Shown here: positions 1-13,300 of the stretch, one piece after another
Layout of the letters: the number at the start of each line of letters is the position of its first letter
How positions within the stretch are numbered: position 1 is the first letter of the stretch
Assembly: GCF_964204645.1 (NCBI RefSeq)
Contig: NC_134029.1
Span: 22,214,450-22,278,449 of the forward strand
DNA: 64,000 nt
Reading direction: 5' to 3'
From: Tubulanus polymorphus
Lineage: Eukaryota > Nemertea > Palaeonemertea > Tubulaniformes > Tubulanidae
Made by a program: the position numbers and the translations under genes
The notes under the pieces: generated by a model
The model's input: the letters and a program-made list of their open reading frames with translations, nothing else
The model's database searches: none
What the model was told of the DNA's origin: nothing

Positions 1-1747
1 CTTTTATCTCATGGGGTAACATCGTTTTGCCCAACCATTGTCACATCTCCTAAAGAAATTTATAACAAGGTAAGAGCCATCAACTCTGATACAGCCATAA
101 TCACGGATGTGGGCCATGTATTGAGGATTGCCTATGTACACGGTATATGGTTTGAAATGAGAGTTATTAATTTTTTTCTTTTCAGGTTTTACCACATGTC
201 CAGAAAACGGAAGGTTCTGAGAATGGAGCCGGAATTCTAGGTGAATATATCCGGTCCTACAGTACTCAGAAATCGTACCAAATCATGTCACTGTTACTAC
301 TACTTGCATTTAAATATGAAATACAGGGGTACATTTAGAAGGACCATTTATAAACTCTGAGAAACGAGGTGCTCATCCTGAAGAACATTTAACCCGGTAT
401 GACAACGGCTTTTCTGATGTATTATCAACGTACAGTACGCTGAACAACATACGGATTGTTACGATAGCACCAGAACTTCTAAAATCTGTTGAAGTTACGC
501 AAGAATTAGTAAAACGTGGAATTGTTGTCTCAGTTGGTAAGTTATTAGACGGTTTACTCACGAGCCTGAGAGATGTTTGTAGATGTTTTCTTGATATTCT
601 CGTTTCAATAGGACACTCGATGGCTAGTTTAGCCGAAGGAGAAGTTGTTGTGAAAGCTGGAGCTTCTTTCATTACACATTTATTCAACGCTATGTTACCG
701 GTAAATTCTAAAATCTTCTTAACTGCAAATTGAAACGATTTACAGTAGAAGCCGCTTAATTGTTCAGATCATTTTGGACTGATGAAATTCATATAAGAAA
801 TCCGGTTTAAACATCGTATTTTACATACTTTTCTGATAAGAAGACTGAAGTAGATAACATTCGCTCAAAATTGAGATTAAACTTATATAGATTAAGCAGG
901 TTTTACTGTATTTTCCGTGATTATGATGGATATATTTTCAGTTCCATCATCGAGATCCTCATCTAGTCGGTTTACTAACTAGCGATCAACGGCCACCCAG
1001 TGGTGAAATATACTTTGGAATGATAGCAGACGGAGCGCATAGTCATCCGGCTGCATTGAGAATTGCACATAAAGTTCACTCAGAAGGTAACGTCCCAGAT
1101 TAGTTACTACTGATCAATACCAGGATTTTTTGGAGCCCTACTGTTCATATGATATCTTGAATTATTTGTAGGTTTAATACTGGTGACAGATGCAGTGCCA
1201 GGATTAGGCTTGGAACCAGGGTTCCACACGCTTGGCCAGCTTAAAGTGGAAATTACAAATGTAGCTAAGATAGCTGGTACTGACACTCTATGCGGAAGGT
1301 AGGTCATCCATCATCAAGTACACAGGTTTTTCATTTAAACACTGAAATAAGCTAATTGTTTCTTTGTTCTTTTTCGAAGTATTGCTCCAATGAACGTTTG
1401 TGTGAAGAATTTCTATGAAGCAACTGGTAGGTGAAGCTTTTTCCATTTCTTTTTGAAATTTTGGGACTGAATTATCATAATCGGTCGGTCAGTGCTTTGA
1501 TTTAATATTCAACTGAAAGCGTCAACATTCATTTGTAGAATGCAGTAAAGCAGATGCTTTGGAAAGTGCTACACTTCGCCCGGCCAAACTTCTCGGAATT
1601 ACTGAACAAAAAGGAACTCTAGATCATGGGACAGATGCTGATTTTATTTTACTCGACGACAATTTGAACTTGTTGGCTACATTTATCAGTGGCAAGAAAG
1701 TATGGGAAATTAAAACTGGAACGACGACACATTCTAAGTGCTCTTGA
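1..1747 (+). CDS. AMDHD2: N-acetylglucosamine-6-phosphate deacetylase, 3' part (8 exons)
   Basis: This cytosolic amidohydrolase removes the acetyl group from GlcNAc-6-phosphate in amino-sugar recycling. I assembled exons 1-69, 186-240, 327-536, 612-700, 942-1086, 1172-1298, 1380-1426 and 1539-1747, all with GT-AG introns and one continuous frame. Family motifs appear in order: [20 protein letters not shown] (metal-binding Glu), [10 protein letters not shown] (His), [11 protein letters not shown] (His), [42 protein letters not shown] (catalytic Asp), and a C-terminal [16 protein letters not shown]. These ligands correspond to the Glu/His/His/Asp set known in the NagA family. The N-terminal exons lie left of the window. 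The last exon ends in a short Thr/Ser-rich tail and TGA. A possible AATAAA lies at 2105. PGK follows on the same strand about 0.8 kb downstream. No inactivating changes are visible. Confidence 0.95.
741..910. mobile_element. MITE-like element, copy 1, in an AMDHD2 intron
   Basis: A 170-bp block in the intron between exons 612-700 and 942-1086. Its left end (741-760, TACAGTAGAAGCCGCTTAAT) matches the reverse complement of its right end (891-910) at 17 of 20 positions, so it has terminal inverted repeats. It has no coding capacity. A related copy lies at about 1781-1957. Confidence 0.5.
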
Positions 1748-2565
1748 TATATTATTCGATAAAATTTCACATTTCCTTTAATACAACAGAATCTGCTTAA
1801 TTCGGATCATTTGGGACCAACAAAATTCATCTGGTTTACGAGAAATCGAGATTAAAAGTCATTTTCTTCTATGAACAAATGGACTGCAGATATTGTCTGG
1901 ATTAGACCAAAATCTGGCCAGATTAGATGGGATTAAGCCGATCTGGGTTTGACTGTTACGTACTCTAGTTTTATTGATTAAATGGTTGAAGAAAAACAAT
2001 ATATTTCTATAAGTCTCATCTAAGCAAATTGTATATTTTTTCCTGATTTGAAAATCTTTGAATAATCAGGTCTGTCTCGTTATAATTTCTTGCTAGCTAG
2101 GCAAAATAAATATTTATTTGATTACAACTGTGTTTTCCAATTTTATCTTGAGTCTTGTAATTTCTAGACAAATGGGATCATCATTGATGCATTTCTTCGG
2201 CTAAATTAGATGCGAAATTTCTTATAGAGAATGAAATCTGGCATGATTCTGCAGCAGGAAGTTCGTCGCAAATATTCATTTTTGAAACTAAGCTAATAAA
2301 ATATTTTAAGTCCGGCCCGCAAGCAAGTCTTATCAGATTTTAACCGTTAAGGGCTGCCGCTATATATTACATCAGCGGTAAAAATGTGAACTAAATCGAA
2401 AGCACAATTTTCCTACTGCGGCATGCGAATGCCGGTCAAAGATGAGTACAGGGGCAGCACTGTACAGTTAAGATTTCACCTTAGATGGCAGCAGTGCACG
2501 GTACTGGTTAGCTGTCACTGGAAGGTCGCCGAGAGGACACATAAAACCATAAAAAACTGAGCAAA
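1748..2565. other. AMDHD2 3' UTR and PGK upstream region
   Basis: No coding exon is visible. The stretch holds a second MITE-like element (1781-1957), a candidate AATAAA polyadenylation signal at 2105-2110 in AMDHD2 orientation, and the PGK 5' flank. No clear TATA box lies at a plausible distance from the PGK start. The leader just before the ATG is A-rich. Confidence 0.6.
1781..1957. mobile_element. MITE-like element, copy 2, downstream of AMDHD2
   Basis: It shares the order gcttaatt, gatcattt, gggac, aaattcat, ggttta with the element at 741-910, at similar spacing. Its right end (about 1931-1957, gattaagccgatctgg then gactgtta) is again a degenerate inverted copy of its left end. About 177 bp long and non-coding; boundaries are approximate. 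Confidence 0.4.
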
Positions 2566-5473
<2,908 letters not shown>

Positions 5474-6383
5474 ATGAAAGAGAATAGATCAACCTCCCCC
5501 TATCATACCATGTGCTTAACTAGTAGCTGACCATAGTCTTTATTTATGTGGTCTTTTTTCAATCCTGTGTCTCTCACTTATTTATTAATAAGCGGCTGTA
5601 CAGATAGACAGATTCTTAACAGAAATAAATAAACATCAATCCAGTTATTTTGTCTGCGTTTTCGTCGTCAATTAGTTTTGAGGTCTTCTGAAATTCTGTA
5701 GAAAGTCATCATCTGATATAAACTTCAGTCGTCTCCGTTTGTACTACCGGTTATTCAAACAGGTATTTGCATTAACCATGTGTAAGTCATCAATTGGAAA
5801 AGTCATCCACATAATAATCGTCCCAGCTAATGACACCTTAAAGCGAGTATGACTGAAGAACCATGAACCAGTACTCGGGAGTCCATGGGCGGATGTTGGA
5901 TCTGCTGACCCAAAAGAAAGAAATAATCTATATGATATTCTCCATCCACTCAAATGTTAGTGTGTTTGTTCTTATCGTTCAAATAAAGGTTATCGGACTA
6001 TGAGAGCGGGGTCTACACTGGAAATATACCTGATCTGCCGAAACAGTCGAAGTTCAACTTCAATTGTCAAGTGATATCAGTAGCGATTGAAGTGTCGTTC
6101 GAAGTCTTCGCTTTTCTCGCTATTGTGTAAGAATATATATTGCGATTCCTACGATTTGTAAAGCATTGCAGCGGATGAACTTGGTCATTTCATTAAAAAG
6201 GACATCAAATCATTTATTATTCGAAAATAAAGATAAACCCATCCAGCAAAAAAACCTAAATAGTATACACCGGTATGAATTAAGTGTACAAAGAAGATAT
6301 GTCCCAAATTCGTTTAAATGTAAACATAGATTTCACCACCTTAAACAAATGTAAATTTCATAAGTGCTATGTTAATTTTTCTG
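5474..6383. other. PGK 3' UTR and convergent 3' UTR of the zinc-finger gene
   Basis: A tail-to-tail intergenic region. PGK polyadenylation signals (AATAAA, 5624-5633) lie about 150 nt after its stop. On the minus strand an AATAAA is present at 6213-6218, about 170 nt past the zinc-finger stop. A minus frame at 5744-5953 (69 codons) and a plus frame at 6166-6354 (62 codons) are open but show no family signature. Confidence 0.6.
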
Positions 6384-7838
6384 TCATACATTTGCGTCGT
6401 CTGTTATTAAATTGCCCTCTGCGGCAGCAGCTGCAGAATCGGTACAATTAGCGTTCGAAATCCCACTACACGATTTACGATGCTGCAAAAACTCGCTCCA
6501 AACCGGGAAACATTTGTTGCAGCACGGACAGAACGCCATCTTTATGATACTGTGCTTGACTTTCAAGTGTTGTCGCAAACCGCCTCGGTCGTTGTAGACA
6601 AAAGTCTCCTTTGGACAGAGCGGACAGATGAACTTGCTGTGCAGGTGAATACGCACTTTGTGATTATGAAGACTATCCAGGCGGTAGAACGATGCTTTAC
6701 ACAAGTTACAGGTGTATGGCTTGGCCCCAGTGTGCAAGCGAATATGGCGTTGTAAACTAGCCTGTTGAGAAAAGGTTTTGTAACAAATATGACATAAATA
6801 AAGTCGATGTGTAGATTTGTAATGATCTATGCACGAATTCAACGCTTCGAATCCCAGACTACAGATGCTACATTTCAGTAACGCGTTGTTTGTCGTTGGA
6901 GCGGTATCTTCTGACAGCATTAAAGGACCACGACTGAGACTAGCTACAGAATGTCCTGTTATAACACTGCGATTAGTTTTGCTGTCTGGAGATGTTCCCT
7001 CTTTTCTAGAACTACCAGCTGCACTCTCACCGTCATCGCGTTCACTGCCATTTGCTATTTTATCCACGTTTCTACTAGCCGTGTTCGGTGCATCGTTTGT
7101 CCTCATTCTTTTTCGGGATTTTGCCTGTTTCATCGGGGAAGATTTTCCATCAATTACAGCATCGCTTTCGGAGCTACAACGTTCGACGAAATCTTCACTA
7201 TTTTCACGATATGTTTCATATTCACCAGCCAAAAGTCGACCCGCTACCAGATTGACAGGTTCATTATCAGTGGAATTAGCAGAGTGTACGCGGAATATTG
7301 GACGTTCAAGTTTGTACGACGAATGAGCTGCAACTATTTCTGGTTCATTCATCTGTGTCTTAATATCATCATAGTCACCATCATCGACTTCATGATGGAA
7401 TGAATTCGCCGTGTGTTCATACTGCTGTTGTTTTTGACTGGAATGGTGAGTTGTCGCTGGTGTGAAACTCGGGTTTTCGATTCTCGGTTGTTGGTCAGAA
7501 AACGCCTTGACGTTACAACTGGGTGGATAGAATATTCTCGGAACGTATTGCGATGAGAGCACAGTGGAATCTTCGGGTAGTTGGTGATGGAAGTTTGCCG
7601 ATGAATTGTTGACAATACCATTCACGCTGGATGCCACATCTGGACCAACGTCAGTTTTTTTCGAGGTTTCCACGGTCTCACCTAGTTTTATAACGATTTC
7701 ATCTTCTTGATCGTCCACTGTGAGGCAGATAAGTCCACGGATCTCGAGTTTCGAATCGAATGATACCTGCTCCTTCAGTAACGCACTGATTGTATTGGAT
7801 AACAGACGAGCGCAGGTCTTCCGGTATTGTCGAGACAT
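6384..7838 (-). CDS. C2H2 zinc-finger protein (484 aa)
   Basis: A probable nuclear DNA-binding regulator. Five zinc fingers occupy about residues 323-457: CSIC..HYKSTH (323-344), CHICYKTF..HIRLH (349-369), CNLCKASF..HKVRIH (377-398), CPLCPKETF..HLKVKH (405-429) and CPCCNKCF..HRKSC (437-457, a C2HC variant). Only one linker, TGAKPYT, resembles the canonical TGEKP. The N-terminal ~60 residues look folded, with a hydrophobic helix-like RLLSNTISALL and a strand-like RGLICLTVDD. Residues ~60-320 are acidic/Ser-rich and probably disordered. A short Ala run lies near the C terminus. The ATG directly follows TTTTCAG, an acceptor-like sequence, so a 5' UTR exon upstream (right) is likely and this start may be the first codon of exon 2. 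I do not recognise the orthologue. Confidence 0.85.
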   Translation of the reverse strand: MSRQYRKTCARLLSNTISALLKEQVSFDSKLEIRGLICLTVDDQEDEIVIKLGETVETSKKTDVGPDVASSVNGIVNNSSANFHHQLPEDSTVLSSQYVPRIFYPPSCNVKAFSDQQPRIENPSFTPATTHHSSQKQQQYEHTANSFHHEVDDGDYDDIKTQMNEPEIVAAHSSYKLERPIFRVHSANSTDNEPVNLVAGRLLAGEYETYRENSEDFVERCSSESDAVIDGKSSPMKQAKSRKRMRTNDAPNTASRNVDKIANGSERDDGESAAGSSRKEGTSPDSKTNRSVITGHSVASLSRGPLMLSEDTAPTTNNALLKCSICSLGFEALNSCIDHYKSTHRLYLCHICYKTFSQQASLQRHIRLHTGAKPYTCNLCKASFYRLDSLHNHKVRIHLHSKFICPLCPKETFVYNDRGGLRQHLKVKHSIIKMAFCPCCNKCFPVWSEFLQHRKSCSGISNANCTDSAAAAAEGNLITDDANV

Positions 7839-8395
7839 CTGAAAACGGAGAAAACATTTTGATTGAATATTTCAACTGTAATAAGCGGAAAATAATTTGT
7901 TTAGAACATCCAATCCAGCAGACAAAAATTATGCCTTACCGTTCAAATATCGATGTATGTTAATGTATACGCTTTAAAGTATAGTAGCAAAGCTTTTGTG
8001 CGAAGTTCGTTTAAACTGATAATATTGTGTGCTTAGTATCAATAGATATTTGGACTTTGTTCGTGATTTTTGTAATGCGTATGCGTTGTAGCAAGGAGGC
8101 GGTTTTCGTAGCTTCTTCTTTTGATTCCCTGGAACCAGTTTCTCAAAAATCATAAATGTCTAAATTGATTGAAGATGAGCGGAATTACTAAATAAATCGA
8201 ATCGATCGAAGAGTTTATTTGTGCAGAGTTGTAAATGTTGGCTCTGGTGGTTGAACTACTTAATTTTTTCATCATTAGAAATTAAGAACAGATGTTTCAA
8301 ACACGTATAGTGAATGTGTTTATCACAGAAAGATCTACACTATTTCCCAGACATTTCGTGAACTTGAACTCAAATTTAGACTTTGGTCATTCGTA
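7839..8395. other. Upstream/intronic region of the zinc-finger gene
   Basis: AT-rich with no long open frame. An acceptor-like TTTTCAG abuts the zinc-finger ATG on the minus strand, so part of this stretch may be a 5' UTR intron. No recognisable repeat or promoter box is seen. Confidence 0.4.
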
Positions 8396-9231
8396 TTAAT
8401 CATCCTTGATAAAGGACAAATGCACCACTGTCAGCACCTTTTCTAGCGAAATTTTGCCCTTCGCGTTCAATGTTATTATCACTCTAAACAAGACCAAGTC
8501 CACCGAGTTACCGGTACCAATTCTCGGATCTAACTTGACATTTGAATAAAGAGTTTGTCGCTCTTGTTTATCATGGAAATCAATCGCATTATCGATTTTC
8601 GAATCCAAAATCCCTTTAATCAGAAAAATAATTGTAACTTTTGTAACTATGACATTTTATTTGAATTTTTTTACACAAATATCCAAAATGAGATTGAAAT
8701 TGTCAATTTCTATTCACCCTAAAGAGTAAAGGATAGTCATAGAATGCATAGTCATTTCGTCGGAGATGCTCTAATGTTTCATAACTTCCTTTCCAGTTAA
8801 CAAAACTAAGTCTACTTTCCGAGTTTTCTGGCAATATTCGGATGTCACGAATTCATCAGAAATAAGATTATTTTTGACCGTGATGCGTTTGATAATCATC
8901 ACGACGAAAAAATTTTCAAATATCAATGATCGAAATTCGGAAGCAAATCCAATCGCTTTTCCATTCATTTTAACAATTCGCGAAAAAAAAGATAGATACT
9001 AACTTGTTTCAGTTCAGGCTGTCGACTTTGATTGAACATGGAATAAAGTCCAATAGAAGGCTGCATTGCGACCGGTCCGGTGGACTGATCAAAATATCGC
9101 CCGAAGTACTGTTCATACATAGCGGACACAAAACGTTCAACTCGACAATAATGCTCCGAATGGTAAATTATTATAATATTTGGCACTTCTTGGCACAGCA
9201 ACTCCACCATGTTACTGATAAGATATTATAA
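8396..9231 (-). CDS. Possible small multi-exon gene, unknown family
   Basis: Three minus-strand open stretches look more protein-like than chance. 9003-9210 starts ATGGTGGAG, encodes a segment with VPNIIIIYHSEHYCRVERF, and ends at a donor-like GTTAGT. The next is 8771-8930, where two overlapping frames are open: one with FENFFVVMIIKRITVKNN, the other with VNWKGSYETLEHLRR. The last is 8396-8630, containing LDPRIGTGNSVDLVLFRV and closing with a stop at 8396-8398. Candidate acceptors exist but I could not find a set of junctions that keeps one frame throughout, so exon limits are uncertain. It lies divergently from the CUB/sushi gene. It could be a real gene, a decayed one, or coincidence. I recognise no domain. 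Confidence 0.3.
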
Positions 9232-10399
9232 TTCTCGTGAATAGGCTTATACTTGGTAAGATTGATTTAAGTGATAAACGGACTTGCCATTGGTTTTAAC
9301 AATTGATAACGGGGTTGAGAGTCGAGATTTGGCCTACTTTATATAACCGGTAAGAACTGGACAGGAATGCTGATATACCTGGTACCGGGTTATTAATGTT
9401 CACGTGCACTCGAATCGTAAATAATTAGATCGAACACGTACACAAACGCACTGGCAAATGAAAAAAAACTTAAATAATTTACGTAATGACATCCATTCGA
9501 CCGTTTGACCGTTTCACAATCGCATATTGCAGACGTATCTATACGCTCTCTTTAAAGATGAATATTCGCACAAACCGAAACATAGAATATCAACGAATGT
9601 TTAGCGTTTAAAATAAGAAAAAGATAATTGAGAACGATGGACACATCGTCAACAGGTAAAAATCCCCCCGATAAATACCCCCCCCCCCCCAGTTAAAATG
9701 CCCCATGTTCACTTTTCTATCAAACTAGAGTATAAAAACTAGATAACATTTTTTACAAAGTATATTTAGGAATACATATGTGCATATGGCTATTTTAGCA
9801 TTACTTATAACTATATTTCTTATATAGGAAGTCACGACCAGGAGTAATCACCAGGGAGGATTTTCACTGGGAAGATATTTACCTACATTCCACCGATAAA
9901 GCCGTCCGCTTGTTGTTGCATAGTCAGTTCCCCCAACCCACGCATGGTGCCTCATAGGTTGGTATCAATTTTCAAGTGCTAAAGATAAAAAAAAACAACA
10001 AAAAAAGCAACGCACAAAACGGATACGCGCGGAAATAACTTCACTTTTTTCATAAACATCTTTTTCTTTGGCTTACATTCATTTTTAAAAAAGGGTCCAA
10101 ATTTTTTTGAGGTGTTTTGAGGTGAAACACTGAATCTATTGGGTTCTGATATAATGCATTTTTAAGTCGATTAAAGTCGAGTTCCGGCTCCACTACATCG
10201 AAAAGTTTTAAAATGACGCCACTTCTTACATGAAGCGACTTCCTGTTGTAATTTCAAAAAGTCTATGATAAGGAATGAGGTTCATTATGCGCTATCTGAT
10301 TAGCCTTGGCACTTAAATCTATTTAAAAATCTACTTTGTATTAAGATATCGCGCGTAATAATTCGTTGCAGTCAAATTGCATATCACTCATATAATAAA
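9232..10399. other. Intergenic, upstream of the CUB/sushi gene
   Basis: No exon is supported. It contains a C homopolymer at 9679-9690 beside a second C run (9664-9670), and A-rich runs near 9985-10010. The CUB/sushi start codon at 10400 follows an AT-rich leader. No convincing TATA box can be assigned. Confidence 0.5.
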
Positions 10400-13300
10400 A
10401 TGGGATTTCAGATACTTATACGAGGACTTGTATTTTTTGCAATTTTCTCTCTTGTCGAAGGTACGTAAGTTGAAGTTCGCGGTGAAATATCTTCAAATTG
10501 CCCTGTTTGAAATAATCTTAAAGCGTATTTAGATAAAAGCTTTCTACTCGGTGGTATCTATTTTTTTTAAAGGTTTTTCTAGTAAAGTTGTCACGTCCCC
10601 AAACTATCCAAATCCGTATCCTGAAAACTTGGGTCAGTATATTGAGCATTTCTCTTTTGGTGTTAAAACTCGCATCAGAATCCGTGTTACTGATATTGAT
10701 ATTGGACCTGACGATAAACTTCATGTTTGTAACGAAAACCCGCTATGTCAATGCACAATACCTATTGCGACATATGACGGCTCTTCTGATGGAGGACAGG
10801 ACATCAAGTTTTCGCTAATTAACTCTATATGCGTGGTTTTCTATCCTGCAAGCCATACTCCGAGTAAATATTCTGGCTACAGAATGGAATTGACTGGTTA
10901 GTAAAATGCATTCACATAATATTTCGACGATTAGAAGTTCCTGTCTTAAAGATGATTGAATCAAATCTCTTTCTCCTCATTAGAGATCCCGGATTGTAAT
11001 GGAGAATATAAACTATACGATGAAGGTGACGTGGTATCTCCTGATTATCCAGTCGTTTCATGGGGAAGACTAGAATGTACTTGGAAAATTATAGTTGAAA
11101 CCACACAGAAAATTGAGACTCGAATTCTTGATTTCGACCTTGATAGGTCCCAATTCGATACGCTGAAAGTGATGTCGACTGATTACGACGCTTCGGACGT
11201 GCCACAAGGAGACATTTTACAGAGTACCAACAATGAAGCACAAATCATGTATAAACACGGGCCGTGGATGTCTCACAGTAAATACCGAGGTTTCTGGTTG
11301 CACTTTATGGGTAAGACCCATTCGATACATCACGACAATAGGACGTACATTTTCTTTTCTTTTATCAAAATGTAATTCTTTATATTCATAGCTATTGGAT
11401 GCCCCGGTACAAAGATACAGGAAGGCGGGCATCGCTTGTTCAAAAACAAGAAGAACTTTTATGACGAAGATTATGTCTTGAAATATGGTTGTTCCGACGG
11501 ATTTCAGTTCTCTGACGGTAAGATTGAGAATGAAGTTATCTGCGCAGCAGGAAACTGGAAAAAAAGGCAGCCATGGAAGTGGGTCGGAAAATTTGCTGAC
11601 TGTGAAGGTATCCTATAATGGCGAATATAGTTTAAGTCTACAGCACGATTGGATATTCTAAAAAAGCCATCTATTTTAGAAATTAGATGTGGTTCTCCCG
11701 GAGTTCCAGCGTACGGCACGATTGTCTCATACACACCAGACCATCCAACGACAAGCCAAGTTCATTATGAATGCAACGATGGTGCGACAATGATTGGTAA
11801 CAGTTTCATCGTCTGTTTAAACAATGGCTCTTGGTCGGGTTCTCCACCGACCTGTGTCCGTAAGTATGAATTAAGCTATAATGTCATTCGACGGAAAAAA
11901 TATGCCAAATATTCCTAGAATCACCTCGGAATCTAGGCATACTTCTGTATCACGAAGGTATGCCATTTGTTTAATGTCTTGTTTTTCAGCTATAACTACT
12001 GTAGCACCAATTTGTTCTGACCCCGGCGATCCAGCAAACGGTGTTAAAATCGGCACAGATTTCACCGAGGGCTCACAAATTTCATTTAAATGTAATACTG
12101 GCCACATTCTGTTTGGAAAAGAGAAGATTGAATGTAGAAACGGGAAGTGGACACCAGAACCACCAGCTTGTGAAAGTATGTACAGTATATTCATTTCTGG
12201 TACGCTAAAATATATCAAAAGATGTTCATCTGACTTCAATAATACGTATCGTTTTAGTTGTCAAATGTCCTACACCGAATGACCCGATAAACGGAAAGGT
12301 GGACGTAGATGGACTCAAATTTGGCAACGAAGCTACGTACACGTGTACGCCTGGCTACATTGTCGAAGGTCTTAAAGTCAGAGAATGTGGTGCTGATGGT
12401 AAATGGTCAGGTAGTGACCCGACTTGCAGAAGTAAATATTTCTAAATTTTTTCCAATTTACCATGTGCGTTGGATACAATCAACCAACCTTTTAGTTTTA
12501 TAAGCGTAAGCGTGTAACATTTACAAGATAATCACTAGATTTCGCTCGTTTTGTATGCTGCAGTAAGGGTAATAGATATAATGTGGTAATTTCAATTTCA
12601 GCAATCCACTGTAGTCCACCGGATACGAATATAAACAGCACAGTTGTTTTAGAAGGAAGTGGTCTCGGACAGATAGCTAGATACAGCTGTATTGAAGGGT
12701 TCCAACTGTTGGGTATGAAAGTTAGGAAATGTCAGGAGGACGAGACGTGGGACGGGATACCTCCAGCATGCCAAGGTTGTTAGATTTTTACCCAAATTTG
12801 TCATCGTTTCATTTCCAACTTTTAAAATGAGCAATGATATTCAAGATTTGTAATGTATGTTTGGATCTTTTAGAAATCATATGCATGCCATTAGAACAAC
12901 TGGAAAATGGAAAAGTTGTACTGGATGATGGAGAGAAATATGGAAGCAAGGCTATTTACACATGTGATAAGTGTTACAAATTAAAAGGAGCGCCTTCTAG
13001 AACTTGTGGATCTGATGGAAAGTGGACGGATTCCAAACCGACTTGTCAAAGTATATAATCTATACACCTACCCCCAATACAAACTCAGGAGTGCGGATTA
13101 TTGAACGTATACTGAAATATGTTAATTTACTTTAGACGTGACTTGCACTGATCCAGCAAAAATTAACAATGGAAAAGTTGTATCAACCAGTAACTATTGT
13201 GACAGCACAGCAACTTATACTTGTGAAAAAGGTTTCCATTTATATGGCGTCATCGGTAAAACATCAGCTACAATAATTTGTCAAAAAGATGGAAATTGGA

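Noticed and set aside
6412-7403. Several plus-strand frames up to 165 codons
   Set aside because: They are antisense shadows of the zinc-finger coding exon.
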